The notes: a model not told the origin generated them from the letters alone. Shown: positions 1-5,180, counted from the stretch's first letter. The stretch: 5,208 nt of DNA from Romboutsia sp. 13368 (GCF_018336475.1 NZ_CP048741.1:2564413-2569620), one strand, 5' to 3'. Numbers and translations: made by a program.

Positions 1-52
1 TTATTTTATATTTTAAAATCTAATTCTCAAAATCAAAAAATATATTAAATTA

Positions 53-61
53 TGGTATAAT
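53..61 (+). promoter_or_regulatory. Candidate extended -10 promoter for the ecfA1-ecfA2-ecfT-truA operon
   Basis: The sequence TGG-TATAAT is a perfect consensus -10 hexamer (56-61) preceded by the TGn extension (53-55) of extended -10 promoters. The best -35 at a 17-base spacing (33-38, TCAAAA) matches TTGACA at only three of six positions, so recognition would rest mainly on the extended -10. Transcription would start near 68 and give a leader of about 60 bases before the ecfA1 start at 128. I see no riboswitch or stable stem-loop in that leader. In so AT-rich a region TATAAT arises easily by chance, but the TGn extension and the position favour a real promoter. Confidence 0.55.
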
Positions 62-112
62 ATTAACCAAACTATTTTTTATATTAAATAATATAGAGAT
101 ATACTACTTATG

Positions 113-120
113 AGAAGGAG
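113..120 (+). promoter_or_regulatory. Ribosome binding site that sets the ecfA1 start
   Basis: AGAAGGAG lies seven bases before the ATG at 128. An earlier in-frame ATG at 110 would place this Shine-Dalgarno sequence inside the coding region, where it would be translated as Arg-Arg-Ser, and that ATG has no binding site of its own. The start at 128 is therefore preferred. Confidence 0.88.
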
Positions 121-127
121 TCAGTTG

Positions 128-964
128 ATGAATAATATAATAGAAGTCAATAATGTATCATTTGAGTATATTACAGATGAAAGTACACTTAAAGCTATAG
201 ATAATCTAGACTTACAAGTTAAAGAGGGAGAATTTGTAGCTATAATAGGGCATAATGGTTCAGGGAAATCTACATTGTCTAAGAACTTAAATGCAATATT
301 ATTTCCTACTGAAGGTAATATACTTATAAATGAAATGGATACTAGAGATGAAGACAGGTTATGGGATATAAGACAGACAGCAGGAATGGTATTCCAAAAC
401 CCAGATAACCAAATAGTTGCAACTGTAGTAGAAGAAGATGTAGCATTTGGTCCAGAAAACTTAGGTATAGAGCCTAATGAAATAAAAAAAAGAGTTGAGG
501 AATCTCTAAAAAGTGTAGGTATGTATGAGTTAAGAGATAGACAACCTCACTTATTATCAGGAGGACAAAAGCAAAGGGTAGCTATCGCAGGTATAATAGC
601 TATGAAGCCTAAATGTATTATATTTGATGAAGCAACAGCTATGCTAGATCCATCTGGTAGAAAAGAAGTAATGAAGACTATAAAAAGGCTAAATAAAGAA
701 GAAAATATAACTACATTACACATAACTCACTTTATGGAAGAGGCAGTAGAAGCAGATAGAGTTGTAGTTATGGAAAAAGGCAGAAAATTATTAGAAGGTA
801 CACCTAAAGATGTTTTTAGTAAAGTTGAGACATTAAAAAATATAGGATTAGATGTGCCTGGTATGACAGAGTTATCTAATTTACTGCAAGAAGAAGGATT
901 AGATATAAGAAATGATATATTAACAGTAGATGAGATGGTGATGGAATTATGTCGATTAAAGTAA
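128..964 (+). CDS. ecfA1: ECF transporter energy-coupling ATPase EcfA1 (CbiO-type)
   Basis: This is one of the two cytoplasmic ATPases of an energy-coupling factor (ECF) importer. It hydrolyses ATP together with EcfA2 and drives EcfT and a substrate-binding S subunit to import vitamins or metal ions. From the ATG at 128 the protein is 278 residues, the usual family length. It has Walker A GHNGSGKST (41-49), Q-loop Q90 in VFQNPDNQ, ABC signature LSGGQ (143-147), Walker B CIIFDE (163-168), D-loop AMLD (171-174) and H-loop H201. The DEAT variant after Walker B and the FQNPDNQ stretch are typical of EcfA1, whereas EcfA2 has DEPT and FQYPE. The C-terminal tail (about 238-278) carries the IGLDVP...DILTVDE pattern also found in EcfA2. 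The gene is first in the operon, and its end overlaps ecfA2 by 16 bases. All catalytic motifs are intact. The transported substrate cannot be told from this subunit. Confidence 0.96.
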   Translation: MNNIIEVNNVSFEYITDESTLKAIDNLDLQVKEGEFVAIIGHNGSGKSTLSKNLNAILFPTEGNILINEMDTRDEDRLWDIRQTAGMVFQNPDNQIVATVVEEDVAFGPENLGIEPNEIKKRVEESLKSVGMYELRDRQPHLLSGGQKQRVAIAGIIAMKPKCIIFDEATAMLDPSGRKEVMKTIKRLNKEENITTLHITHFMEEAVEADRVVVMEKGRKLLEGTPKDVFSKVETLKNIGLDVPGMTELSNLLQEEGLDIRNDILTVDEMVMELCRLK

Positions 965-1815
965 AGAATTTAACTCATATTTATAATGAAGGAATGCCTT
1001 TTAGTAGTAAAGCCTTAGATGATATTAGTTTTGAAATAAAAGATAAAGATTTTGTTGGACTTATAGGTCATACAGGTTCAGGTAAGTCAACATTAATACA
1101 ACATTTAAATGGAATATTAAAACCTTCATCAGGTGATATATTTATAAATGATTTTAAAATAACAGACCCTGATTTAAATTTAACTGAAATAAGAAAAAGA
1201 GTTGGAGTAGTATTTCAATATCCAGAATATCAATTATTTGAAGAAACGATAGAAAAAGATATAGCTTTTGGACCTTCTAATTTAGGTTTAAATGAAGAAG
1301 AGATTAATAATAGAGTAAAACTATCTATGGAAGCTGTTGGACTTGATTATGAGTTATTTAAAGACAAATCTCCATTTGAATTATCTGGAGGTCAAAAGAG
1401 AAGAGTAGCAATAGCTGGAGTTATAGCTATGAATCCTGAAGTTTTAATTTTAGATGAACCTACAGCAGGATTAGACCCAGGTGGTAGAGACGAAATATTT
1501 GAACTTATAACTAAATTACATAAGAATAATGACATGACTATAATATTATCGTCTCATAGTATGGATGATATGGCTAAGCTAGCTAAAACGATAATAGTAA
1601 TGAATCATGGAAAAATAGAATTTATGGGATCTCCTAGAGAAGTATTTAACTCTAAAGCAGAAAGATTAAAAGAAATAGGGTTAGATATACCTCAAGTTTT
1701 AGAGCTTGCTATAAAGTTAAGAGAAAAAGGATTTAACATAAGAGAAGATATATTAACGATAGAAGAGGCTAAAGAAGAAATACTTAAAGTGTTAAAAGGA
1801 GGGCAAGAATGTTAA
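949..1815 (+). CDS. ecfA2: ECF transporter energy-coupling ATPase EcfA2 (CbiO-type)
   Basis: This is the second, non-identical ATPase of the ECF module; it pairs with EcfA1 and docks on the EcfT coupling helices. The protein is 288 residues. It has Walker A GHTGSGKST (40-48), Q-loop Q90 in VFQYPEYQLFEET, signature LSGGQ (145-149), Walker B VLILDE (165-170) followed by PTAGLD with the D-loop at 173-176, and H-loop H203 in SSHSMDD. The FQYPEYQLFEET and DEPTAGLD stretches mark it as the A2 paralogue. The tail (about 243-288) repeats the IGLDIP...DILTIEE pattern of EcfA1, which family structures place at the ATPase dimer contact. The ATG at 949 lies inside ecfA1 (16-base overlap), so translation is probably coupled. 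Its binding site is GGTGAT (937-942), which pairs with the outer part of the anti-Shine-Dalgarno sequence and is weaker than the AAGGAGG sites nearby. Confidence 0.96.
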   Translation: MSIKVKNLTHIYNEGMPFSSKALDDISFEIKDKDFVGLIGHTGSGKSTLIQHLNGILKPSSGDIFINDFKITDPDLNLTEIRKRVGVVFQYPEYQLFEETIEKDIAFGPSNLGLNEEEINNRVKLSMEAVGLDYELFKDKSPFELSGGQKRRVAIAGVIAMNPEVLILDEPTAGLDPGGRDEIFELITKLHKNNDMTIILSSHSMDDMAKLAKTIIVMNHGKIEFMGSPREVFNSKAERLKEIGLDIPQVLELAIKLREKGFNIREDILTIEEAKEEILKVLKGGQEC

Positions 1816-2606
1816 AAGATATAACAATAGGTCAACATTACCCTTCTAATTCATTAATTCATAAATTGGATGCAAGGGTTAAGCTAATAGCAACCTTAAT
1901 ATTTATGATATCATTATTTATAATTGATAAGTTTTGGCCATATGCTATAGTATTTTTAGCATTAGTGGCTACTATAAAATTATCTAATATACCATTTAAG
2001 TATATTATGAATGGAATTAAACCTCTTAAATGGATTATAATATTCACATTTGTAATAAATATATTTTTCCTTCCAGGAGATCCTATAGTATCTTTTGGTT
2101 TTATAAAAATAACTGACCAGGGAGTTAGACAAGCTATATTTATGGCATTAAGATTAATACTTTTAGTATTAGGGACATCTATGTTAACATTAACAACTTC
2201 TCCTATGGATCTTACAGATGGTATTGAAAGATTATTAAATCCATTTAATAAAATAGGATTACCAGTACATGAATTATCTATGATGATGACTATAGCTTTA
2301 AGATTCATACCTACATTATTAGATGAAACAGATAAAATAATGAAAGCTCAAATGTCTAGAGGTGCAGATTTTGAAAGTAAAAATATTATAAGTAGAGCTA
2401 AAAATCTAGTTCCTTTACTAGTGCCTCTATTTGTAAGTGCATTTAGAAGAGCTGAAGAACTTTCTATGGCTATGGAAGCTAGATGTTATAGAGGGGGATA
2501 TAATAGAACTAAAATGAGACAGTCAATTATAACTAAGAATGATTATACAGCAGTTTGTATACTGGTAGTATATTTGGTTATAATTATAGTTACGAGATTT
2601 ATCTAA
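1809..2606 (+). CDS. ecfT: ECF transporter transmembrane coupling protein EcfT
   Basis: This is the membrane subunit (CbiQ family) that links the EcfA1-EcfA2 ATPase pair to exchangeable substrate-binding S subunits. The protein is 265 residues, normal for the family. The start (HxLDARVKL-like, 18-26) and the hydrophobic stretches near 27-40, 43-58, 74-88, 109-128 and 245-263 fit a multi-span EcfT. The long cytoplasmic region carries the two three-residue coupling motifs that contact the ATPases: SRG at 183-185 (in QMSRGADF) and ARC at 224-226 (in EARCYRGG). These correspond to the Ala-Arg-Gly motifs of the family, and both central arginines are present. An excellent AAGGAGG (1796-1802) lies six bases before the ATG. 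The gene overlaps ecfA2 by seven bases, which suggests tight coupling and balanced synthesis of the complex. No S subunit gene is adjacent, as expected for a group II ECF module shared by several S proteins. Confidence 0.95.
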   Translation: MLKDITIGQHYPSNSLIHKLDARVKLIATLIFMISLFIIDKFWPYAIVFLALVATIKLSNIPFKYIMNGIKPLKWIIIFTFVINIFFLPGDPIVSFGFIKITDQGVRQAIFMALRLILLVLGTSMLTLTTSPMDLTDGIERLLNPFNKIGLPVHELSMMMTIALRFIPTLLDETDKIMKAQMSRGADFESKNIISRAKNLVPLLVPLFVSAFRRAEELSMAMEARCYRGGYNRTKMRQSIITKNDYTAVCILVVYLVIIIVTRFI

Positions 2607-2617
2607 AGAGGTATAAT

Positions 2618-3349
2618 ATGAGAAACTTAAAAATTACAATACAATATAATGGTTCTAACTATTGTGGATGGCAGAAGCAACCAGACTCATTAGGTATACA
2701 AGGAACAATAGAAAAGGCTATCTATGATATAACAAAAGAAGAAGTTAAGCTTACAGGATCAGGTAGAACTGATGCAGGAGTTCATGCATTAGGACAAGTT
2801 GCTAATTTTAAGTTAGAAAATGCTATACCTGCAGATAAAATACCAAATGCATTAAACGCTAAGTTACCTAAAGATATTTCTATAATTGATTGTGTAGAAG
2901 TTAATGATGAATTTCATTCTAGATATAATGCAAATGGAAAGACATATAGGTATTTAATATACAATGGTATGTATAGAAGTCCTATATACAAAGATATATC
3001 ATACCATGTTAAATATGAACTTGATTTTGATAAAATGGTTAATGAATCAAAAAGTTTAATTGGAATTCATGATTTTAAAGGATTTATGAGCTCTGGTTCA
3101 GCTGTTAAAGATACTGTGAGAGAAATATATGATATAAGATTGAATAAACAAGAAAATCTTATTATATTAGAAGTAGAAGGAAACGGGTTCTTATATAATA
3201 TGGTAAGGATAATAGTGGGAACATTAGTAGATATAGGTAGAGGAAGAATTAGTAAGAGCTTGAAAGAAATAGTAGAATCCAAACAAAGAGGTGAGTGTGG
3301 ACATACTGCACCAGCACACGGATTATTTCTTAAAAAAGTTGATTATTAG
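2618..3349 (+). CDS. truA: tRNA pseudouridine(38-40) synthase TruA
   Basis: TruA converts uridines 38, 39 and 40 in the anticodon arm of many tRNAs to pseudouridine. The ATG at 2618 gives 243 residues, the usual bacterial length. The N-terminal YNGSNYCGWQKQP (10-22) is the family opening. The catalytic aspartate is D52 within GSGRTDAGVHA (47-57). The conserved active-site tyrosine is probably Y110 in GKTYRY, and FLYNMVR with R197 plus APAHGL (231-236) complete the core. An AAAGAGG binding site overlaps the ecfT stop and stands six bases before this ATG. The gap to ecfT is only 11 bases, so truA is in the same operon. A longer reading from a TTG at 2555 would run into ecfT and lacks the family N-terminus, so I rejected it. 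Truncation and frameshift are not seen. The protein works on tRNA and has no evident link to transport; the pairing with ecf genes is a conserved Firmicutes gene order. Confidence 0.97.
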   Translation: MRNLKITIQYNGSNYCGWQKQPDSLGIQGTIEKAIYDITKEEVKLTGSGRTDAGVHALGQVANFKLENAIPADKIPNALNAKLPKDISIIDCVEVNDEFHSRYNANGKTYRYLIYNGMYRSPIYKDISYHVKYELDFDKMVNESKSLIGIHDFKGFMSSGSAVKDTVREIYDIRLNKQENLIILEVEGNGFLYNMVRIIVGTLVDIGRGRISKSLKEIVESKQRGECGHTAPAHGLFLKKVDY

Positions 3350-3350
3350 C

Positions 3351-3379
3351 TTGACACACCAGGGGGCATGTATTAAAAT
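3351..3379 (+). promoter_or_regulatory. Strong housekeeping promoter for rplM-rpsI
   Basis: A perfect -35 TTGACA (3351-3356) is followed, after an optimal 17-base spacer, by TAAAAT (3374-3379), which matches five of six bases of the -10 consensus. The -35 begins two bases after the truA stop codon. Transcription should begin near 3386, which places the start just at the 5' edge of the leader stem-loop. The spacer contains an unusual G-rich run (GGGGG, 3362-3366) in an otherwise AT-rich region. A vegetative sigma-A promoter fits the high demand for ribosomal proteins. Confidence 0.85.
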
Positions 3380-3410
3380 AAATTAGAGTGTTAATAAGTC
3401 CACTTGCCCC
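3363..3410 (+). repeat. Imperfect inverted repeat joining the rplM promoter spacer to the leader loop
   Basis: GGGGCATGT (3363-3371) is complementary at eight of nine positions to ACTTGCCCC (3402-3410), the whole loop of the putative L13 leader. The only mismatch is T3369 against T3404. The left arm lies between the -35 and -10 elements, so it is absent from RNA started at the rplM promoter and present only in transcripts reading through from truA. A role is speculative. Confidence 0.5.
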
Positions 3411-3421
3411 GGACTTGACAT
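3388..3421 (+). promoter_or_regulatory. Putative L13 ribosomal protein leader (autoregulatory RNA stem-loop)
   Basis: The start of the rplM 5' UTR folds into a bulged hairpin. The upper stem AAGTCC (3396-3401) pairs perfectly with GGACTT (3411-3416), plus a U-G pair (3395/3417), and encloses the nine-base loop ACTTGCCCC (3402-3410). After a three-base bulge (3392-3394) a lower stem pairs GTGT (3388-3391) with ACAT (3418-3421). Firmicutes rplM-rpsI transcripts are known to carry an L13 leader family thought to mediate feedback control by a ribosomal protein. Position, size and GC-rich conserved-looking core fit that family, but I assign it from context and folding, not from a covariance-model match. 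No terminator follows it, so any control is more likely on translation or RNA stability than on attenuation. Confidence 0.75.
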
Positions 3422-3466
3422 AAACGGTAAAATTTTTATATGAAAAAAAGTTAAGGAGGGACAACT

Positions 3467-3898
3467 ATGAAAAGTTATATAGCTAAGCCAGCTGATGTAC
3501 AAAGAAAATGGTACATCGTTGATGCTGAAGGAAAAACATTAGGTCGTTTAGCAACTGAAATAGCGACAGTATTAAGAGGAAAGCACAAAGTTACTTTCAC
3601 ACCACACGTTGACGGAGGGGACTTCGTTGTTGTTGTAAACGCTGAGAAAGTAGTTTTAACAGGAAAGAAATTAGATCAAAAAATGTACAGATACCACACT
3701 GGATATGTAGGTGGATTAAAAGAAATAACTTACAGAGAAATGATGGCTAAGAAGCCTGAAGAAGTAATATCTCATGCAGTAAGCGGTATGTTATGTAAAA
3801 ATAAATTAAGAAGTAGAATGATGACTAGATTAAGAGTATTCGCTGGACCAAACCACGATCATGCAGCTCAAAATCCAGAAGTTCTAAACTTCAAATAA
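3467..3898 (+). CDS. rplM: 50S ribosomal protein L13
   Basis: L13 is an early-assembling protein of the large ribosomal subunit that binds 23S rRNA. The protein has 143 residues, against 142 in Escherichia coli. Family landmarks are KWYIVDA (14-20), LGRLAT (25-30), LRGK (36-39), DGGDFVVVVNA (49-59), the YRYHTGYVGG segment (74-83), AVSGML (105-110 region) and the C-terminal signature RLRVFAGPNHDHAAQNPE (121-138). A consensus AAGGAGG (3453-3459) sits seven bases before the ATG. Codon use differs from the ecf and cwlD genes: all four Phe codons are TTC, and TAC, AAC and CAC are frequent, as expected for a very highly expressed gene rather than for transfer. It has its own promoter and leader and is cotranscribed with rpsI 27 bases downstream. 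In leaders of this type the likely feedback ligand is L13 itself, though the sequence alone does not show which protein binds. Confidence 0.98.
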   Translation: MKSYIAKPADVQRKWYIVDAEGKTLGRLATEIATVLRGKHKVTFTPHVDGGDFVVVVNAEKVVLTGKKLDQKMYRYHTGYVGGLKEITYREMMAKKPEEVISHAVSGMLCKNKLRSRMMTRLRVFAGPNHDHAAQNPEVLNFK

Positions 3899-3910
3899 TA
3901 ATTACGGGTG

Positions 3911-3918
3911 AAAGGAGG
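3911..3918 (+). promoter_or_regulatory. Ribosome binding site that sets the rpsI start
   Basis: AAAGGAGG lies seven bases before the ATG at 3926. An in-frame GTG at 3908 immediately precedes this site and would force translation through it as Lys-Gly-Gly, so the ATG at 3926 is the start. It also gives the canonical 130-residue S9. Confidence 0.9.
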
Positions 3919-3925
3919 AGTTATC

Positions 3926-4318
3926 ATGGCTAACGTTCAATACTACGGAACTGGAAGAAGAAAACACTCTGTTGCTAGAGTTAGATTAGTTGCAGGTGAA
4001 GGAAATATAATAGTAAATGGAAGAGCAGTTGAAGAATATTTCAACTACGAAACATTAATAAGAGATGTTAAACAACCATTAGTTTTAACTAACAATGAAA
4101 ACAAATACGATGTAATAGTAAAAGTTGAAGGTGGAGGATTCACTGGACAAGCTGGTGCTATAAGACATGGTATATCTAGAGCTTTATTAAAAGCTGATGA
4201 AGAGTTAAGAGGAGCTTTAAAGAAAGAAGGATTCTTAACTAGAGATGCTAGAATGAAGGAAAGAAAGAAATACGGATTAAAGGCAGCAAGAAGAGCTCCA
4301 CAATTCTCAAAGAGATAA
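3926..4318 (+). CDS. rpsI: 30S ribosomal protein S9
   Basis: S9 belongs to the head of the small ribosomal subunit; its C-terminal tail reaches the P-site tRNA. From the ATG at 3926 the protein is 130 residues, the typical Firmicutes length. The family pattern is complete: YGTGRRKHSVARV (7-19), the core GGGFTGQAGAIRHGISRAL (69-87), LTRDARMKERKKYG (104-117) and the basic tail ending in SKR, with terminal R130 as the conserved tRNA-contacting residue. The gene follows rplM by 27 bases and is the last gene of the transcript, with a strong terminator starting about 20 bases after its stop. All four Phe codons are TTC and four of five Tyr codons in the N-terminal half are TAC, the same high-expression bias as rplM. 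Confidence 0.98.
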   Translation: MANVQYYGTGRRKHSVARVRLVAGEGNIIVNGRAVEEYFNYETLIRDVKQPLVLTNNENKYDVIVKVEGGGFTGQAGAIRHGISRALLKADEELRGALKKEGFLTRDARMKERKKYGLKAARRAPQFSKR

Positions 4319-4337
4319 TTTTATACTGTATTTTTTC

Positions 4338-4370
4338 AAAAGACTTTGGAATATTCCAAAGTCTTTTTTT
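4338..4370 (+). terminator. Intrinsic terminator after rplM-rpsI
   Basis: AGACTTTGGA (4341-4350) pairs perfectly with TCCAAAGTCT (4355-4364) around the four-base loop ATAT. The flanking A and T bases extend it to a 30-base perfect palindrome (4338-4367). A run of seven T (4364-4370) follows, making a textbook rho-independent terminator. It ends the ribosomal transcript and separates it from cwlD, which starts only 23 bases beyond the T run. No genes on the opposite strand face it, and its minus-strand T run is short. Confidence 0.95.
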
Positions 4371-4377
4371 ATATAAA
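4349..4377 (+). promoter_or_regulatory. Weak candidate sporulation (sigma-E-like) promoter for cwlD
   Basis: GAATATT (4349-4355) fits the Bacillus sigma-E -35 pattern KMATATT exactly. Fourteen bases downstream lies TATATAAA (4370-4377), which matches five of eight positions of the CATACAAT-type -10 but lacks the leading C. Transcription would start near 4384, right at the cwlD ribosome binding site. The match is appealing because cwlD is a sporulation gene, but the -35 lies in the centre of the terminator palindrome and the -10 is poor, so chance is a serious alternative. Read-through of the rpsI terminator could supply cwlD mRNA instead. Confidence 0.25.
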
Positions 4378-4384
4378 TGTATAG

Positions 4385-4390
4385 GGTGAT
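4385..4390 (+). promoter_or_regulatory. Ribosome binding site supporting the TTG start of cwlD
   Basis: GGTGAT pairs with the outer part of the anti-Shine-Dalgarno sequence (the GGTGAT half of AAGGAGGTGATC). Aligned to that consensus, its GG ends seven bases before the TTG at 4394, a correct spacing. The next in-frame ATG (Met8) has no such site and would cut into the membrane anchor. Confidence 0.72.
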
Positions 4391-4393
4391 AAT

Positions 4394-5113
4394 TTGAAAA
4401 AGTACATAAAGCATATGGTTTTTGTAATAGTAAGCTTAGTTTTAATGGTAGCTTCTATATATGAAATAAAGGAGAACTCTGAGGATGTAATGAAGTACAT
4501 GCCTGTAACTAATAAGGTTATAGTACTTGATGCAGGGCATGGGGGAATGGACTCTGGTACACTAAGTAGTGATAAAACAGTAGTTGAAAAAGAAATTAAT
4601 TTGTTGATTACTCATAAAATAAGAGAGTTATTAGAGTCAAGTGGAGCTCATGTAATACTTACTAGAGAAGATGACAGTAGCTTATATATAGAAGATGGGA
4701 AGAAAACAATAAGACAAAAATATAATGAAAACTTAAAAAATAGAAAGCAAATAATAGAAGAGTCTAATGCAGACATGTTTGTATCTATACATATGAATGC
4801 TTTAACTGGGGCAGGGGCATCAAAATACTATGGTGCACAAACCTTTTATCCATCAGGAAAAGAAGATTCAATAAAATTATCTAAAACTATACAACAAGAG
4901 CTTAAAAGAGTTGTAGATAATACAAATAATAGAGAAATTAAACCTAGGGATGATTTATATTTATTAAAGGATAATAAAATTCCATCAGTATTAATAGAAT
5001 GTGGGTTTTTATCTAATGAAAAAGAAGCTAAATTATTAACTGATGAAGAATATCAAGAAAAAATTGCATGGGCTATATATGTTGGAATTCAAAATTATTT
5101 CACTACTAAGTAG
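4394..5113 (+). CDS. cwlD: N-acetylmuramoyl-L-alanine amidase CwlD, spore cortex maturation
   Basis: CwlD removes the peptide side chain from muramic acid in spore cortex peptidoglycan. This is the first step in making muramic-delta-lactam, which germination lytic enzymes recognise; the deacetylase PdaA acts next. The protein is 239 residues, close to the 237 of Bacillus subtilis CwlD. A short basic N-terminus and one hydrophobic segment (about 8-23) form a signal peptide or membrane anchor, then comes an Amidase_3 domain (about 41-236). Zinc and catalytic residues are all present: H49 in DAGHGG, E65 in VEKEINL, H133 in SIHMNA and E202 in IECGFLSN. The start is TTG, chosen from the ribosome binding site and anchor. 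In Clostridioides difficile CwlD depends on the lipoprotein GerS, which is not encoded here. The gene is isolated between two terminators; Phe codons are mostly TTT (four of five), unlike rpsI. A general cell-wall amidase is the alternative, but length and gene context favour CwlD. Confidence 0.92.
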   Translation: MKKYIKHMVFVIVSLVLMVASIYEIKENSEDVMKYMPVTNKVIVLDAGHGGMDSGTLSSDKTVVEKEINLLITHKIRELLESSGAHVILTREDDSSLYIEDGKKTIRQKYNENLKNRKQIIEESNADMFVSIHMNALTGAGASKYYGAQTFYPSGKEDSIKLSKTIQQELKRVVDNTNNREIKPRDDLYLLKDNKIPSVLIECGFLSNEKEAKLLTDEEYQEKIAWAIYVGIQNYFTTK

Positions 5114-5136
5114 TATAAAAAATTATAATTGTGATA

Positions 5137-5180
5137 AGAATAAGCTATGTCTAAAGTTAGTAGATATGGCTTATTTTATT
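5137..5180 (+). terminator. Intrinsic terminator after cwlD
   Basis: AATAAGCTATGTCTA (5139-5153) pairs along its full 15 bases with TAGATATGGCTTATT (5161-5175), with two G-U pairs, around a seven-base loop (5154-5160). A T-rich tail (TTATTTTATT, 5171-5180) follows, though it is broken by A residues. The hairpin starts about 25 bases after the cwlD stop and ends that transcript. The stem is long but AU-rich, so it is probably a moderate terminator compared with the one after rpsI. Confidence 0.8.

Noticed and set aside
1..20. T-rich start of the window as the tail of an upstream terminator
   Set aside because: It could be the end of a terminator for the preceding gene (rplQ would be expected), but no stem is visible within the window.
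82..95. Fourteen-base identical AT-only match to 5177-5190 (TATTAAATAATATA)
   Set aside because: Low-complexity AT sequence; no flanking duplication or repeat structure suggests a mobile element or attachment site.
110..127. In-frame ATG extending EcfA1 by six residues
   Set aside because: The extension would translate the Shine-Dalgarno sequence at 113-120 and has no binding site of its own; the ATG at 128 fits the family N-terminus.
1859..2308. 149-codon reading frame on the minus strand
   Set aside because: It lies wholly inside ecfT on the opposite strand and has no recognisable domain or convincing binding site; it is a by-product of AT-rich codon bias.
2555..2617. TTG start extending TruA by 21 residues into ecfT
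   Set aside because: It overlaps the conserved membrane end of ecfT, has no ribosome binding site, and TruA proteins begin as the ATG at 2618 predicts.
2612..2617. TATAAT immediately before the truA start
   Set aside because: No -35 is present at a workable distance, and a start from it would fall inside truA; it overlaps the ribosome binding region and is expected by chance in AT-rich DNA.
3067..3282. 71-codon reading frame on the minus strand
   Set aside because: It lies inside truA antisense and has no recognisable features.
3440..3454. Four-codon open frame (Met-Lys-Lys-Ser) whose stop overlaps the rplM ribosome binding site
   Set aside because: It has no Shine-Dalgarno sequence and is too short to judge; A-rich leader sequence makes such frames frequent.
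3908..3925. GTG start extending S9 by six residues
   Set aside because: The extension is the ribosome binding site itself; the ATG at 3926 gives the canonical 130-residue S9.
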